Shown: piece after piece, positions 35,634-44,542 of the stretch
Layout: every line of letters starts with the position of its first letter
Position numbering within the stretch: the stretch's first letter is position 1
Assembly: GCF_000025865.1 (NCBI RefSeq)
Contig: NC_014002.1
Span: forward strand, 1,178,001 to 1,242,000
Source: Methanohalophilus mahii DSM 5219
GTDB taxonomy: Archaea; Halobacteriota; Methanosarcinia; Methanosarcinales; Methanosarcinaceae
DNA length: 64,000 nt
Reading direction: 5' to 3'
Program-made: the position numbers and the translations under genes
Notes under the pieces: generated by a model
The model's input: the letters and a program-made list of their open reading frames with translations, nothing else
What the model was told of the DNA's origin: nothing
Database searches by the model: none

Positions 35634-36266
35634 TCATATGTTTGGAATATCTACAAAACGCAAACCTTCCCTTTCCCACTGGGGATCGTGTGAAATAACA
35701 ATTACTGTTAATGAAGGATCATTGACAAAATAGTCAACTACCTTTGATTTTAATGAAGAATCGAGAGAAGAAGTGGGTTCATCAAGCAAAAACACATCTC
35801 TTTCCAGAAGTAGAGACAGAATGAGTACAATACGCTGTTTTTCCCCTCCGGAGAGGGATTTGAATTCTTTTTTGAGAATGGAAGCATCAAGTTCAAACCA
35901 TTCAAGCAATCTTTGCATTTTTTCAAAAGACGGAGAAAAGCCAACCGCATTATAGGAAAATATTGTGTCAAAAAACTCTTCTACACTATCTCTTCCAACA
36001 TCAACATTCTGGGGAACATAGGCTACTTTTGTACGCACAACAGAAACAGAATTACCCGTAACCGGCAAATTCTCAAAATAAACATCCCCGCCAGAAGGGC
36101 GCATCAATCCCAGAAGACACATGAAAAGGGTGGATTTACCGGTCCCCGACTTTCCTCTGATTAGAAGTTTTTCACCTTCTTTTATTGTAAGGTTGAAATT
36201 CTCCAGAACCTTCTGATGCGAATGAATAATGCTAAGATCCCTGAATTCAATAATGTTTTTATCCAT
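35634..36266 (-). CDS. ABC transporter ATP-binding protein, FetA type
   Basis: 210 residues. Walker A GKSGTGKST at about residue 38, Q-loop YVPQNVD at about 82, signature LSGGEKQR at about 138, Walker B VFLLDEPTSSLD at about 160, and switch His in VISHDPQW. It is short, as for FetA/YbbL partners of UPF0014 permeases. I start at ATG 36266 (MDKNIIEFRDL), as family members begin at this strand; a longer reading from 36320 adds an unlikely hydrophobic head. A TATA-like run occurs near 36336-36355. Confidence 0.88.
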   Translation of the reverse strand: MDKNIIEFRDLSIIHSHQKVLENFNLTIKEGEKLLIRGKSGTGKSTLFMCLLGLMRPSGGDVYFENLPVTGNSVSVVRTKVAYVPQNVDVGRDSVEEFFDTIFSYNAVGFSPSFEKMQRLLEWFELDASILKKEFKSLSGGEKQRIVLILSLLLERDVFLLDEPTSSLDSSLKSKVVDYFVNDPSLTVIVISHDPQWEREGLRFVDIPNI

Positions 36267-36494
36267 AGACACCAGCAGATTCCAATTCCATATAGTGAAA
36301 AGTAGATGAGTAAACACCATATTTATGGTTTATCATACATAAAATATATACTCATAATTGGTATATACATAATCAGATTCAAATCGGTAATTAATCCTGT
36401 ATGCACTTATTATTGGGTTTATTGAAAAGGATATACAATAAAGACATAACCAATTTTTATCCACCCTGGCATTATAGATGCTTCAAGTTTCATG

Positions 36495-37205
36495 TTAATG
36501 AAGGATTCTTTCAAAATAAAGATTCCCTGCCCGATAGGTAAACTGAAGTGGATAAAAATCTACTCCTGCCTCCTTGGCCTTTTGATATGACCCGTAGAAT
36601 CCCGGGTCCATTAGCCGGTTGGGGGAGAAATATTTTGCATCAGGCCTGAAAACCAGAAATAAAACCGCTGCATGATCCCCATTCTTCTTTGCCAGTATAA
36701 GTTCATCAAGGTGACGTTTACCCCTTGTTGTAGGAGCATCCGGAAAAAGGGCTACTTCATCCCTAATAAATGTACAACCTTTAATCTCCACCCAAATACG
36801 TTTATTCCCTTTGAAAACAAGAAAATCCAGTCTGCTGTCACCAAGTTTTTGCTCAGGCAAGATTGAATCCACCTGCCCCAGAGGACTAATATCAGGTTCC
36901 GATAATACCCATTCAGCAATCTTGCGATGATATGCAGAATTCACAAGTACCCATTCATTATCCTTTCTTGCAGCAATGAGATCCCACTCTGTTTTGCGAC
37001 CAGGATTTGTAGCCTTTTTCACCAGTAACCGGTTTCCCCTGTAAAGCAGATATACCAGCCTTCCGGGGTCGTGTACATGAACCGCCACATTTTGCATATC
37101 AGGTAACAGAATATCTACAATAGCAACAAATCGATTGGGACGACTGACAAAGACGGCTTCAGCATCCCAACCAATATACATTACTTGTTTTTCTGATTCA
37201 GGCAT
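36495..37205 (-). CDS. sfsA: SfsA family protein (putative DNA-binding/nuclease)
   Basis: 236 residues. SfsA marks: VHVHDPGRLVYLLYRGNRLLVKK (near 42), EWDLIAAR, NSAYHRKIAEWVL, SRLDFLVF, WVEIKGCTF (nuclease-like D...ExK at about 125-140) and FPDAPTTRGKRHLDEL. E. coli SfsA was described as a sugar-fermentation stimulator; the fold has an N-terminal OB-like part and a PD-(D/E)xK nuclease-like core. Its role in archaea is unknown. It lies 26 bases downstream of a small membrane protein gene on the same strand. Confidence 0.92.
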   Translation of the reverse strand: MPESEKQVMYIGWDAEAVFVSRPNRFVAIVDILLPDMQNVAVHVHDPGRLVYLLYRGNRLLVKKATNPGRKTEWDLIAARKDNEWVLVNSAYHRKIAEWVLSEPDISPLGQVDSILPEQKLGDSRLDFLVFKGNKRIWVEIKGCTFIRDEVALFPDAPTTRGKRHLDELILAKKNGDHAAVLFLVFRPDAKYFSPNRLMDPGFYGSYQKAKEAGVDFYPLQFTYRAGNLYFERILH

Positions 37206-37231
37206 ATAAATACCAATAAACCCGGTAGTCC

Positions 37232-37573
37232 TTAATCAGCCAGCAGTCCACCGAGCACTGCACCAATAATACCAATTATACCGGTATGCAACATAATCAG
37301 GAAGAACATGCCTGCACCCAGTCCTGTAACAATTGCCATCAAACCCGGAATATTATGAAAAAGTGAACCCACAAAGCCTGCCAGAATAAAACCGGGAATT
37401 ACCATCAATATGAACATTAATATGCCTACTAAAAGGCCATCCCATGCAGAGCGCACCTCAGAATAAGCTCCTGCAAAGCCGCCTATAAATGGAGAAAGCA
37501 TATTTACAAACGGAACTAAATAAAGCACAAATGTAACTATCAAGCCTATTACGGCACCTTTGATCAAACCCAT
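37232..37573 (-). CDS. Small glycine-rich membrane protein, DUF5518-like
   Basis: 113 residues, almost wholly hydrophobic with four helices rich in Gly (IGGFAGAYSEV, GILMFILMVIPGFILAGFVG, AIVTGLGAGMFF, GIIGAVLGGLLAD). ATG 37573 is chosen because GGAG lies 7 bases upstream; a longer reading would add polar residues unlike a membrane N-terminus. Function unknown. It is transcribed away from the divergent phosphatase gene and probably together with sfsA. Confidence 0.7.
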   Translation of the reverse strand: MGLIKGAVIGLIVTFVLYLVPFVNMLSPFIGGFAGAYSEVRSAWDGLLVGILMFILMVIPGFILAGFVGSLFHNIPGLMAIVTGLGAGMFFLIMLHTGIIGIIGAVLGGLLAD

Positions 37574-37654
37574 TTTTTGTCTCCATAAATATGAGTCCAT
37601 ATCAACCAGAATTAATTTAAATATTCCTCTACAGAAATCTTGAATCGAGTGGAT

Positions 37655-38467
37655 ATGAACCGGAACAAACAATTTCAGGCCAATCTAACACATGCGAGAA
37701 ACTTGTTCAGGGAAGAAGATGCAGTAATAAGAATAGACGAACTTCCCACAATGATAATCGGGGATTTGCATGGAGATCTTGAAGCCCTGACAATGGTAAT
37801 TTCAATCAAAGAAAAGTTAGAGCCTGCAAATATAATATTTCTGGGAGATTATGTGGACCGCGGAAGAAATTCGGTAGAAGTCCTTTCAAGATTGTTGGAA
37901 TTAAAGATTGCCTCACCGAAAAATGTCTTTCTCCTGAGGGGGAACCATGAAACAAAGCAGATGAACGAGAAAAGTGGATTCCTTGATGAGCTGAAAGATA
38001 GTGACCTGTTCAATTTCGCTAATATCGTGTTTGAAGAAATGCCCGTGGCAGCTGTAATAAATAAAAAAATATTCTGTGTCCACGGCGGTATTGAGGACAT
38101 CAGGAAAACAACAGCAATCACAAAACAAAATTCCTTTAATTATCTCTGGAATGACCCCTCAGGGATACAGGGCCTGAACTTCTCCATACGAGGAAGAGAC
38201 ATACGGACCTTTGGCCCCGACATTGTGGAAGGATTTCTGCGCCTTAATGACCTGCAAATGATTATTCGTGCCCATAGTTCACTGGATACAGGATATAGAT
38301 GGTGGTTTGGAAATAAATTACTTTCAATACATTCCACACTGAATAACCATGGCACGCCTGCAAAGGGTGCTGTATGCCTTATTGAAAAGGATCAACTGGA
38401 CATATACACATATGGAAAAACTGGTGATGATACAGGGATCATTGACAAAATCAGGCATGATTTTTGA
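37655..38467 (+). CDS. PPP-family metallophosphoesterase (protein phosphatase-like)
   Basis: 270 residues. The three PPP motifs are complete: GDLHGDLEAL at about 38, GDYVDRGRNS at about 71 and RGNHETKQM at about 104, with VHGG at about 146 and RAHSS at about 208. These match eukaryotic-type Ser/Thr phosphatases PP1/PP2A, which use two metals to remove phosphate from proteins. Archaeal members show the same activity. Possible starts are TTG 37640, GTG 37649 and ATG 37655; I give the ATG. RIO2 and this gene are the signalling-type enzymes of the window. Confidence 0.9.
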   Translation: MNRNKQFQANLTHARNLFREEDAVIRIDELPTMIIGDLHGDLEALTMVISIKEKLEPANIIFLGDYVDRGRNSVEVLSRLLELKIASPKNVFLLRGNHETKQMNEKSGFLDELKDSDLFNFANIVFEEMPVAAVINKKIFCVHGGIEDIRKTTAITKQNSFNYLWNDPSGIQGLNFSIRGRDIRTFGPDIVEGFLRLNDLQMIIRAHSSLDTGYRWWFGNKLLSIHSTLNNHGTPAKGAVCLIEKDQLDIYTYGKTGDDTGIIDKIRHDF

Positions 38468-38568
38468 TTGAAAAACACCCTGGCATCCGAAAAACCCTGA
38501 TTATGCTAAATAGACATCCCAAATATGCAAAAAAGGAAATGGAATTATACAAAGTATTCGCCGTTAAC

Positions 38569-38578
38569 ATTTAAATAA
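38569..38578 (+). promoter_or_regulatory. TATA box of the putative ncRNA
   Basis: ATTTAAATAA lies about 27 bases before the first hairpin base at 38600, the normal archaeal distance from TATA box to transcription start. Confidence 0.55.
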
Positions 38579-38599
38579 TAGAACAACCTCATTTTATAG

Positions 38600-38712
38600 A
38601 GGGACAGATCAGAAAGTCTGCCCGCCCCCGGCACACCCGGGAGCAAAATATCATACAACCACCTTTGTTGATTCTGGCCGGCACGAAACCGGCCGGATCA
38701 CAAGCTTTTTTT
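38600..38712 (+). ncRNA. Probable structured non-coding RNA with three hairpins and a terminator
   Basis: A visibly GC-rich segment stands in an AT-rich gap of 285 bases. Hairpin 1: GGG-A-CAGA pairs TCTG-CCC (38601-38623, one bulge). Hairpin 2: GCCCCCGG/CCGGGAGC with loop CACAC (38624-38644, one mismatch). Hairpin 3: TCTGGCCGG/CCGGCCGGA with loop CACGAAA (38673-38697, 9 bp with one G-T). A run of seven T (38706-38712) follows. A TATA box sits at the right distance. No open frame fits. It is not a tRNA, SRP RNA or RNase P RNA by any mark I know. It could also be part of the leader of the next gene. Confidence 0.65.
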
Positions 38713-38752
38713 GAACAAATAATATGTATCATTAATGAATTATATTGCCTGA

Positions 38753-39259
38753 ATGAAAGATTTCAGGCTCCATATTTATCATGCGCGGCAATGTGACCCC
38801 AAAAAATGCACAGGCAAAAGACTCAAAAAATTTGATCTTGTCCGATTGCATGAAAAAATACATTCACTCCCGAAGGGATCCATCCTACTGGACCCAATGG
38901 CAGAAAAATCTCTTTCACCTGCAGACAGTAAGATTTCAGACATGATTGTCCTTGACTGTTCCTGGAATACCGTGGAAGAAATTTTTCCTAAACTGTTGCG
39001 CCGCAAGTTACAGCACCGTGCATTGCCCTATCTGCTAGCTTCAAATCCGGTGAATTTTGGCAAACCTTTTAAATTGAATTCTGCAGAAGCTTTTGCCGCA
39101 GCTTTGTATATTCTGGGAAATAAAGATCAGGCAGAAAAAATCCTGTCAAAGTTTCGATGGGGGCATACTTTCCTGGAACTTAACAGAGAACCTCTTGAAG
39201 ATTACAGTAAAGCAAACAATAGTGAGGACATAATACAAATCCAGAATGAATACATCTGA
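38753..39259 (+). CDS. tsr3: Tsr3-type rRNA aminocarboxypropyltransferase (DUF367)
   Basis: 168 residues. The Tsr3 pattern is seen: [15 protein letters not shown] at about 9-23, [15 protein letters not shown] at about 44-58, DCSW at about 68, [34 protein letters not shown] at about 87-120 and F.WG..FLELN near 134-145. Tsr3 uses S-adenosylmethionine to add the 3-amino-3-carboxypropyl group to a hypermodified uridine of small-subunit rRNA. It lies 40 bases downstream of the ncRNA terminator. Confidence 0.92.
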   Translation: MKDFRLHIYHARQCDPKKCTGKRLKKFDLVRLHEKIHSLPKGSILLDPMAEKSLSPADSKISDMIVLDCSWNTVEEIFPKLLRRKLQHRALPYLLASNPVNFGKPFKLNSAEAFAAALYILGNKDQAEKILSKFRWGHTFLELNREPLEDYSKANNSEDIIQIQNEYI

Positions 39260-39273
39260 GGCGGAGACAAAAC

Positions 39274-39726
39274 ATGGAGATACAGATTGGAGTTATAGGG
39301 ACCGGATCCTGCGACAGTGAAATCGACAGCCTTGCAGAAGAGGTTGGAAGAGAGATTGCAAAAAGAGGAGCATGCCTTCTTTGTGGTGGCATGGAAGGTG
39401 TTATGGAAGCTGCCTGCAGGGGATGTAAAGAAGAAGGTGGCAAAACGGTTGGAATACTTCCCGGATCATCTGCAAATGAAGCAAATCCTTATGTTGACAT
39501 CGCCATAGTAACGGACATGGGACACGCAAGAAATGCAATCATTGCATCTTCATGTGATGTGGTTATAGCAGTCGGCGGGGAATATGGTACATTATCAGAA
39601 ATCGCATTGTCTCTTAAAAACTGCAAACCGGTCATCAGACTTTGTTCAAGGTGGAATATTGAAGGAACAATCCCTGCCCGTTCGGCAAAAGAAGCGGTAG
39701 ATATGGCCTTTGAACAAATAAATTGA
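39274..39726 (+). CDS. LOG-like Rossmann protein, TIGR00725 type
   Basis: 150 residues. A nucleotide-binding Rossmann start IGVIGTGSCD and the family motif GGMEGVMEAACRG at about 38-50, then AVGGEYGTLSEIALSL at about 107-122, equal to the PGGxGTxxE of LOG/lysine decarboxylase-like phosphoribohydrolases. Substrate unknown. It follows tsr3 by 14 bases with a GGCGG-like ribosome-binding site, so it is probably co-transcribed. Confidence 0.85.
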   Translation: MEIQIGVIGTGSCDSEIDSLAEEVGREIAKRGACLLCGGMEGVMEAACRGCKEEGGKTVGILPGSSANEANPYVDIAIVTDMGHARNAIIASSCDVVIAVGGEYGTLSEIALSLKNCKPVIRLCSRWNIEGTIPARSAKEAVDMAFEQIN

Positions 39727-39830
39727 GAATATATGATTAATATTTGTTGAAAGATACATTTATATGTAATGACTCTTTTGACAGAAATATTTATAGATAA
39801 TAGAAAAAACAACTTATAACCTGATTCTCA

Positions 39831-42044
39831 ATGCACCTGATAATAGCCGAAAAACAAATTGCAGCAAGACGAATTGCATCTATTCTCAGTCCAAAAAAGC
39901 CGCAGAAAAAAAGGATTAGCGGTATTGACTCCTATGAATTTGGGAACGATGAAAAAACCATAGTTATCGGGCTTAGTGGACATATCGTCCAGCTCGATTT
40001 CCCTCCCGCATATAATAACTGGCAAAAGGTTGAAGCAAAAGAACTCGTAGATGCAGAACTTATTATTACACCTACCCACGCAAAAATAGTGAGCGCCCTG
40101 AAAAAACTTGGCAAAAAAGCAACAAAAGTTACCATTGCCACTGACTACGACAGAGAAGGTGAACTTATTGGTGTTGAAGCTCTCAATATCGTAAAAGGAG
40201 TAAATGAAAGCATTGAATATGAAAGGGCAGTATACAGTGCAATCACACCTGCAGCTATTAAGGAAGCATTCGAAAACACTACAAAAATCGATTTCAATCT
40301 CGCAGATGCAGGACATTCCAGACAGGTGATTGATCTGGTATGGGGAGCCAGTCTCACACGTTTTATTTCCCTGGCATCCAGAAGACTGGGCAAGCAATTC
40401 CTATCAGTTGGACGTGTACAGTCGCCAACCCTTGCCCTCATTGTGGACAGAGAAAAAGAGAGAGAAGCCTTTGTACCAACGCCTTACTGGGAAATATATG
40501 TGGACCTGTCAAAAAACGGAGAAATTTTCAAGATCAGGCATAAGAATACCCGTTTCTGGGAAAAGGAAGAAGCAAACAGAGTATTTAGACTTATCGGCAA
40601 TGAAGCGCTGGTATCCTCCCTGGAAACTTCCACTAAAGAAGACAAGCCACCCACACCGTTCAATACAACTGAATTCATAAGGGCTGCCAACTCGATTGGG
40701 TTTACCCCGGCCAATGCCATGAGAATAGCAGAATCCCTCTATACCAACGGTTATATTTCATACCCCAGGACCGATAATACTGTTTATCCTTCAACAATTG
40801 ACCTGAGGGAACAGATAGAAATGTTCTCTAAAGGCCATTTCAGTGAATATGCAAAAAAGCTGTTGGCAAAAAAAGAACTCAAACCCACAAAGGGAAAGAA
40901 GGAAACTACAGACCATCCGCCAATCTTCCCTGCATCAGTTGCAAAGAAAGCCCAGCTTAAGGAAGATGAATGGAAACTGTATGAACTTGTAGTCAGGCGT
41001 TTCTTTGCCACGTTTGCCGAAAATGCAGAATGGGAAACCATGAAAGTCAGGTTTGATATCAATGAAGAGGAATTCAGGGCAAATGGCTCCCGGCTTGTAA
41101 AGCCAGGATGGAGATGGTATTACCCCTACAATGCTCCTGAAGATCGATTGATCCCTGCTCTGGAAGAAGGGGAGATACTTCCTGTTAATGATAAAGAAAT
41201 ACTTGATAAGGAAACAAACCCGCCGGGCAGATATGGTCAGGGAAGACTCATTAAAATGATGGAAGACATGGCTTTGGGAACAAAAGCCACACGTCATGAG
41301 ATTATAAGCAAACTTTACTCAAGAGCATACGTGCATGGCAATCCTCTCCAGCCGACCCAGACTGCATATGCAGTGGTAGAAGGTCTGGAAAATTATGCTC
41401 CCACTATTACCAGACCAGATATGACCAGTAGCCTTGAAGAAGACATGGACCGCATTGCAGAAGGTAATACATCTGAAGAGAATGTACTGCAGCAATCCAG
41501 GGACATGCTGACAGATGTCTTTAAGGAACTGGAGGATAACCGTGAGAAAATATCCGAATCCCTCAGGGAAGGCCTGAGGAAAGACAAGATCATAGGCAAA
41601 TGTCCGGATTGTGGTTGTGACCTGATAGTACGCCGCTCACGCCGGGGTTCAAGATTTATTGGATGCGAAGGATACCCTGACTGCACATTCTCCCTGCCCC
41701 TCCCAAAAAGCGGACATATCCTTGTTACCGACAAGACATGTGATAAGCACAGCCTGTACCATATAAAAGTAAAGGGCCAGAAGAAGAGAGCATGGGATCT
41801 GGGGTGTCCCTACTGTAATTACCTCGAATGGAAAGAAGAACAAAAGAAAGAAAAAGCTGCAACTCCGCGACCGGAAAAGATCAGTGATATTCCGGGAATC
41901 GGAAAAGTTACCGAAGAAAAGCTAAATTCTGCAGGCATTTCAACTGTCGATGAACTTGAAAATTCAGATGCAAACGAAATTTCAAAAACTACAAATATAC
42001 CTCTGGGTAAAATAATCCGATGGCAGGAAGCAGTTGCATATTAA
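39831..42044 (+). CDS. topA: DNA topoisomerase I (type IA)
   Basis: 737 residues. The Toprim domain (HLIIAEKQIAARRIA; ATDYDREGELIGVEA at about 103-117) is followed by the type IA core with the active Tyr in YISYPRTDNTVYP at about 308. One C4 zinc finger (CPDCGCDLIV...CEGYPDC) lies at about 590-620, a second Cys cluster (CDKH...CPYCNYLEW) after it, and a helix-hairpin-helix domain (IPGIGKVTEEKLNSAGI) ends the protein. It relaxes negative supercoils. Two TATA-like boxes (39759-39767 and 39787-39799) precede it; the second predicts a nearly leaderless transcript, and no ribosome-binding site is visible. Confidence 0.96.
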   Translation: MHLIIAEKQIAARRIASILSPKKPQKKRISGIDSYEFGNDEKTIVIGLSGHIVQLDFPPAYNNWQKVEAKELVDAELIITPTHAKIVSALKKLGKKATKVTIATDYDREGELIGVEALNIVKGVNESIEYERAVYSAITPAAIKEAFENTTKIDFNLADAGHSRQVIDLVWGASLTRFISLASRRLGKQFLSVGRVQSPTLALIVDREKEREAFVPTPYWEIYVDLSKNGEIFKIRHKNTRFWEKEEANRVFRLIGNEALVSSLETSTKEDKPPTPFNTTEFIRAANSIGFTPANAMRIAESLYTNGYISYPRTDNTVYPSTIDLREQIEMFSKGHFSEYAKKLLAKKELKPTKGKKETTDHPPIFPASVAKKAQLKEDEWKLYELVVRRFFATFAENAEWETMKVRFDINEEEFRANGSRLVKPGWRWYYPYNAPEDRLIPALEEGEILPVNDKEILDKETNPPGRYGQGRLIKMMEDMALGTKATRHEIISKLYSRAYVHGNPLQPTQTAYAVVEGLENYAPTITRPDMTSSLEEDMDRIAEGNTSEENVLQQSRDMLTDVFKELEDNREKISESLREGLRKDKIIGKCPDCGCDLIVRRSRRGSRFIGCEGYPDCTFSLPLPKSGHILVTDKTCDKHSLYHIKVKGQKKRAWDLGCPYCNYLEWKEEQKKEKAATPRPEKISDIPGIGKVTEEKLNSAGISTVDELENSDANEISKTTNIPLGKIIRWQEAVAY

Positions 42045-42057
42045 GGGGGAGAAAACC

Positions 42058-43299
42058 ATGCTTATTGATTTTAAAGGGGGTTGCAGGGAGGTAGGACGAT
42101 CTGCAATTCTGGTTAATGAAGATATCCTGATAGATTACGGCATCAAACCGGGAGAAAGACCCGACTATCCTGTAGATGGCATATTTCCGAAAAGCATTTT
42201 TGTCTCCCACGGCCATCTTGACCATTGCGGAGCGGTTCCCAACCTCATGGACCTGAGTCCCGAGGTGTACATGACACATATGACCTCTAGGTTTACTGAA
42301 ATCCTGGGCAGGGACACACTCAAAATATCAGAAAGAAGAGGATTACCCGAACCTTATGATGAAGGAGATTTGCAGAAACTTTCCCAGATCACAAGAAGAA
42401 AGCACTTTGGAGAAGAGGTCAGGACAAACGACTATCTTGCCAGGATCTATAGTGCAGGGCACATACCGGGTGCATCATCGATATACCTCGAGGATAAAAA
42501 AGGGGAAAGCCTGCTTTATACCGGTGATATAAGTACCGATGATTCAAGACTTGTATCAAAAGCTGACACAATGCCTGATGCAGATATATTGATTACAGAA
42601 AGTACCTACTTCGGAGAAGACCACCCACCCCGACAGGAAATAGAGAAAGCATTTATTGAGTCTATTTTTGATACAATTGATATCGGGGGTACGGTCATAA
42701 TCCCTGCTTTTGCCATTGGGCGGACACAGGAAATTATGATGTTACTCCATTCGGAAAAGATACCGTGTTTTGTGGACGGCATGGGAGTGGCAATGACAGA
42801 TGAGATGTTGAACCATCCGGAATATCTAAAAGATCCAAAAAAACTGGAACAGGCATTTGGTTTTGCTACTATTGTAAAGGGAAACAAGAGAAGTAAAATT
42901 CCTCTGGAAGGTTCGGTCATAGTAACAACTGCTGGAATGCTTAATGGCGGTCCTGTACTCTATTATCTGGACAAGAAAGCTGACGACCCGAAAACAAAAG
43001 TAATGCTTACAGGATACCAAGTCGAAGGGACAAATGGCAGACTTGCTCTTGACAGTGGTTTTCTTGAAATAAAAGACCGGATACAACATCTCAGGTGCAA
43101 ACTGGAGCAATACGATTTTTCGGCCCATTGCGGGGATAAAGAGTTAAAAGGACTTGTAAGGGACTTTTGCGACAGGGGAACTGAAACAGTGTACACAATG
43201 CATGGGGATGATGCGGAAGGGTTCGCACAATGGATACGGGAGGAGATCGGTGTTGAGGCGTATGCCCCTGCAACCGGTGAAACCCTCATGACCCGGTGA
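42058..43299 (+). CDS. Beta-CASP metallo-beta-lactamase ribonuclease, aCPSF2 type
   Basis: 413 residues. Metal motif SHGHLDHCGAVP at about 45-56, GHIPGASSIYLED at about 133, YTGDIS at about 152, TESTYF and the beta-CASP part (IPAFAIGRTQEIMMLL) at about 218, ending with SAHCGDKEL and MHGDD. There is no N-terminal KH domain, so it belongs to the short archaeal CPSF2-like group, which processes or degrades RNA, rather than the KH-bearing aCPSF1. GGGGGAG at 42043-42050 supports ATG 42058. It starts 13 bases after topA; its end overlaps the convergent mobA end by 14 bases. Confidence 0.9.
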   Translation: MLIDFKGGCREVGRSAILVNEDILIDYGIKPGERPDYPVDGIFPKSIFVSHGHLDHCGAVPNLMDLSPEVYMTHMTSRFTEILGRDTLKISERRGLPEPYDEGDLQKLSQITRRKHFGEEVRTNDYLARIYSAGHIPGASSIYLEDKKGESLLYTGDISTDDSRLVSKADTMPDADILITESTYFGEDHPPRQEIEKAFIESIFDTIDIGGTVIIPAFAIGRTQEIMMLLHSEKIPCFVDGMGVAMTDEMLNHPEYLKDPKKLEQAFGFATIVKGNKRSKIPLEGSVIVTTAGMLNGGPVLYYLDKKADDPKTKVMLTGYQVEGTNGRLALDSGFLEIKDRIQHLRCKLEQYDFSAHCGDKELKGLVRDFCDRGTETVYTMHGDDAEGFAQWIREEIGVEAYAPATGETLMTR

Positions 43300-43903
43300 A
43301 ATCATTCCTTACTGCCCGGAGGTCATCCAGGGTATTAATATTTTGGAGGCAGGCAAGGGATGGATCTATTTTTTCAATTTCCGCTATATCCACTTCAACC
43401 ATGTCATTCATTTCAAATACGGGTGACAGAATGAAATACCTGTTATCCCGCATCGATTTTTCAATGAGGGGAATCAGCAGGCAAGTCCGGTAAACTGCAC
43501 AAAGGGGCTCATAACTGCCGTTTTTTCTTTTTATGAGAGCACAATCGTGGCCTTGGGACCTTGAGAAGAGCAATTCAACTATTTTCGGGTCAGGAAAGGG
43601 CATATCACAGGCTGTGACAAAAATATATTCATAGGAGGCAGTTTTTAGTCCTGCCAGTATGCCTGCAAGGGGGCCTACACCTTCATACTCGTCAAAAGCT
43701 GTCGGTAATTCTCCAGTAAGCCGAGCAAGCAAATTGTACTGGTGCTTATCCCGCAGGGATATTATTATTTCATCTACAAGCGGCTCAAGTGTATTGATTA
43801 TCCGGCTGATTACAGGCGTCCCTTCAATCTCTATCAGGGCCTTTTCTTTATAACCAAAACGCTTTCCTTTCCCTCCTGCAAGTATCAGGGCCGAACGTGG
43901 CAT
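43286..43903 (-). CDS. mobA: Molybdenum cofactor guanylyltransferase
   Basis: 205 residues. The nucleotidyltransferase signature LILAGGKGKRFGYKEKAL is at residues 5-22, with GPLAGILAGLKTA at about 77-89, TACDMPF at about 96 and PLCAVYR at about 132. MobA transfers GMP from GTP to molybdopterin, needed by formylmethanofuran dehydrogenase and similar enzymes. I start at ATG 43903 (MPRSALILAGG). Related nucleotidyltransferases for other cofactors cannot be fully excluded. Confidence 0.85.
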   Translation of the reverse strand: MPRSALILAGGKGKRFGYKEKALIEIEGTPVISRIINTLEPLVDEIIISLRDKHQYNLLARLTGELPTAFDEYEGVGPLAGILAGLKTASYEYIFVTACDMPFPDPKIVELLFSRSQGHDCALIKRKNGSYEPLCAVYRTCLLIPLIEKSMRDNRYFILSPVFEMNDMVEVDIAEIEKIDPSLACLQNINTLDDLRAVRNDFTGS

Positions 43904-43987
43904 AGTGCCAACAATCCCGGCATTGAATATTACACTTTCGCGCAATATCCGAAACAATTAAAGACCAGTATTATCAATCCATTATGC

Positions 43988-44539
43988 ATGGAACAAAATC
44001 CGGAAAAAAAAGAAGTAGCAGAAATGGCCAGGATAGTATTAGCAGCAGCCAGAACTGCTCCAAAGGGCAAGGGAATTGATGATATAGTAACTGCCCTGGC
44101 CGATAGGAAAGATATGGAAGATATCGCGACCGAGATGGAAAAGATCGCTGATGAAAAGGGTGATGGATTCCAGTTCCTGAAAAGGGATGCAGCAAATGTC
44201 AGACAGGCGGATGCCTTTATAGCTATAGGAGTAAAACATTCCGAGCCACTTAAATTGAACTGTGCTGCCTGCGGCTTTGCAACATGTGCAGATATGAAAT
44301 CTCAAAAACGGACAGAAGGAGATTATGCGGGTCCTAACTGTGCTTTCAAGAACATAGATCTCGGTATTGCTATTGGATCTGCTGTGGCCAAAGCAAAAGA
44401 CCTGTGCATAGATAACCGCATTATGTACTCGGCAGGAAGTGCTGCACGTTCCCTGGGATTGATTGAAGCGGATGTCGTTCTGGGCATTCCATTAAGTGTT
44501 TCAGGCAAGAACCCTTTCTTTGACAGGAAATGGCCCTGA
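43988..44539 (+). CDS. DUF2148 ferredoxin-like domain protein
   Basis: 183 residues. The DUF2148 marks are RIVLAAARTAPKGKGIDDIVTAL (about 13-35), the Cys motif CAACGFATCADM at about 94-105 followed by PNC near 117, and LGIAIGSAVAKAKDLCIDNRIMYSAG. The Cys pattern suggests an iron-sulfur cluster. Function unknown; common in methanogens. Longer in-frame readings go back to 43742 across the mobA promoter and are rejected; ATG 43988 begins the conserved part. It ends 3 bases before the convergent DUF460 gene stop. Confidence 0.85.
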   Translation: MEQNPEKKEVAEMARIVLAAARTAPKGKGIDDIVTALADRKDMEDIATEMEKIADEKGDGFQFLKRDAANVRQADAFIAIGVKHSEPLKLNCAACGFATCADMKSQKRTEGDYAGPNCAFKNIDLGIAIGSAVAKAKDLCIDNRIMYSAGSAARSLGLIEADVVLGIPLSVSGKNPFFDRKWP

Positions 44540-44542
44540 ACA

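Noticed and set aside
38600-38712. tRNA or SRP RNA in the GC-rich gap
   Set aside because: There is no cloverleaf, T-loop motif or SRP helix 8 tetraloop pattern, and the length is wrong.
43742-43987. Long N-terminal extension of the DUF2148 protein
   Set aside because: It runs antisense across the 5' half of mobA and the shared promoter space; family homology begins at ATG 43988.
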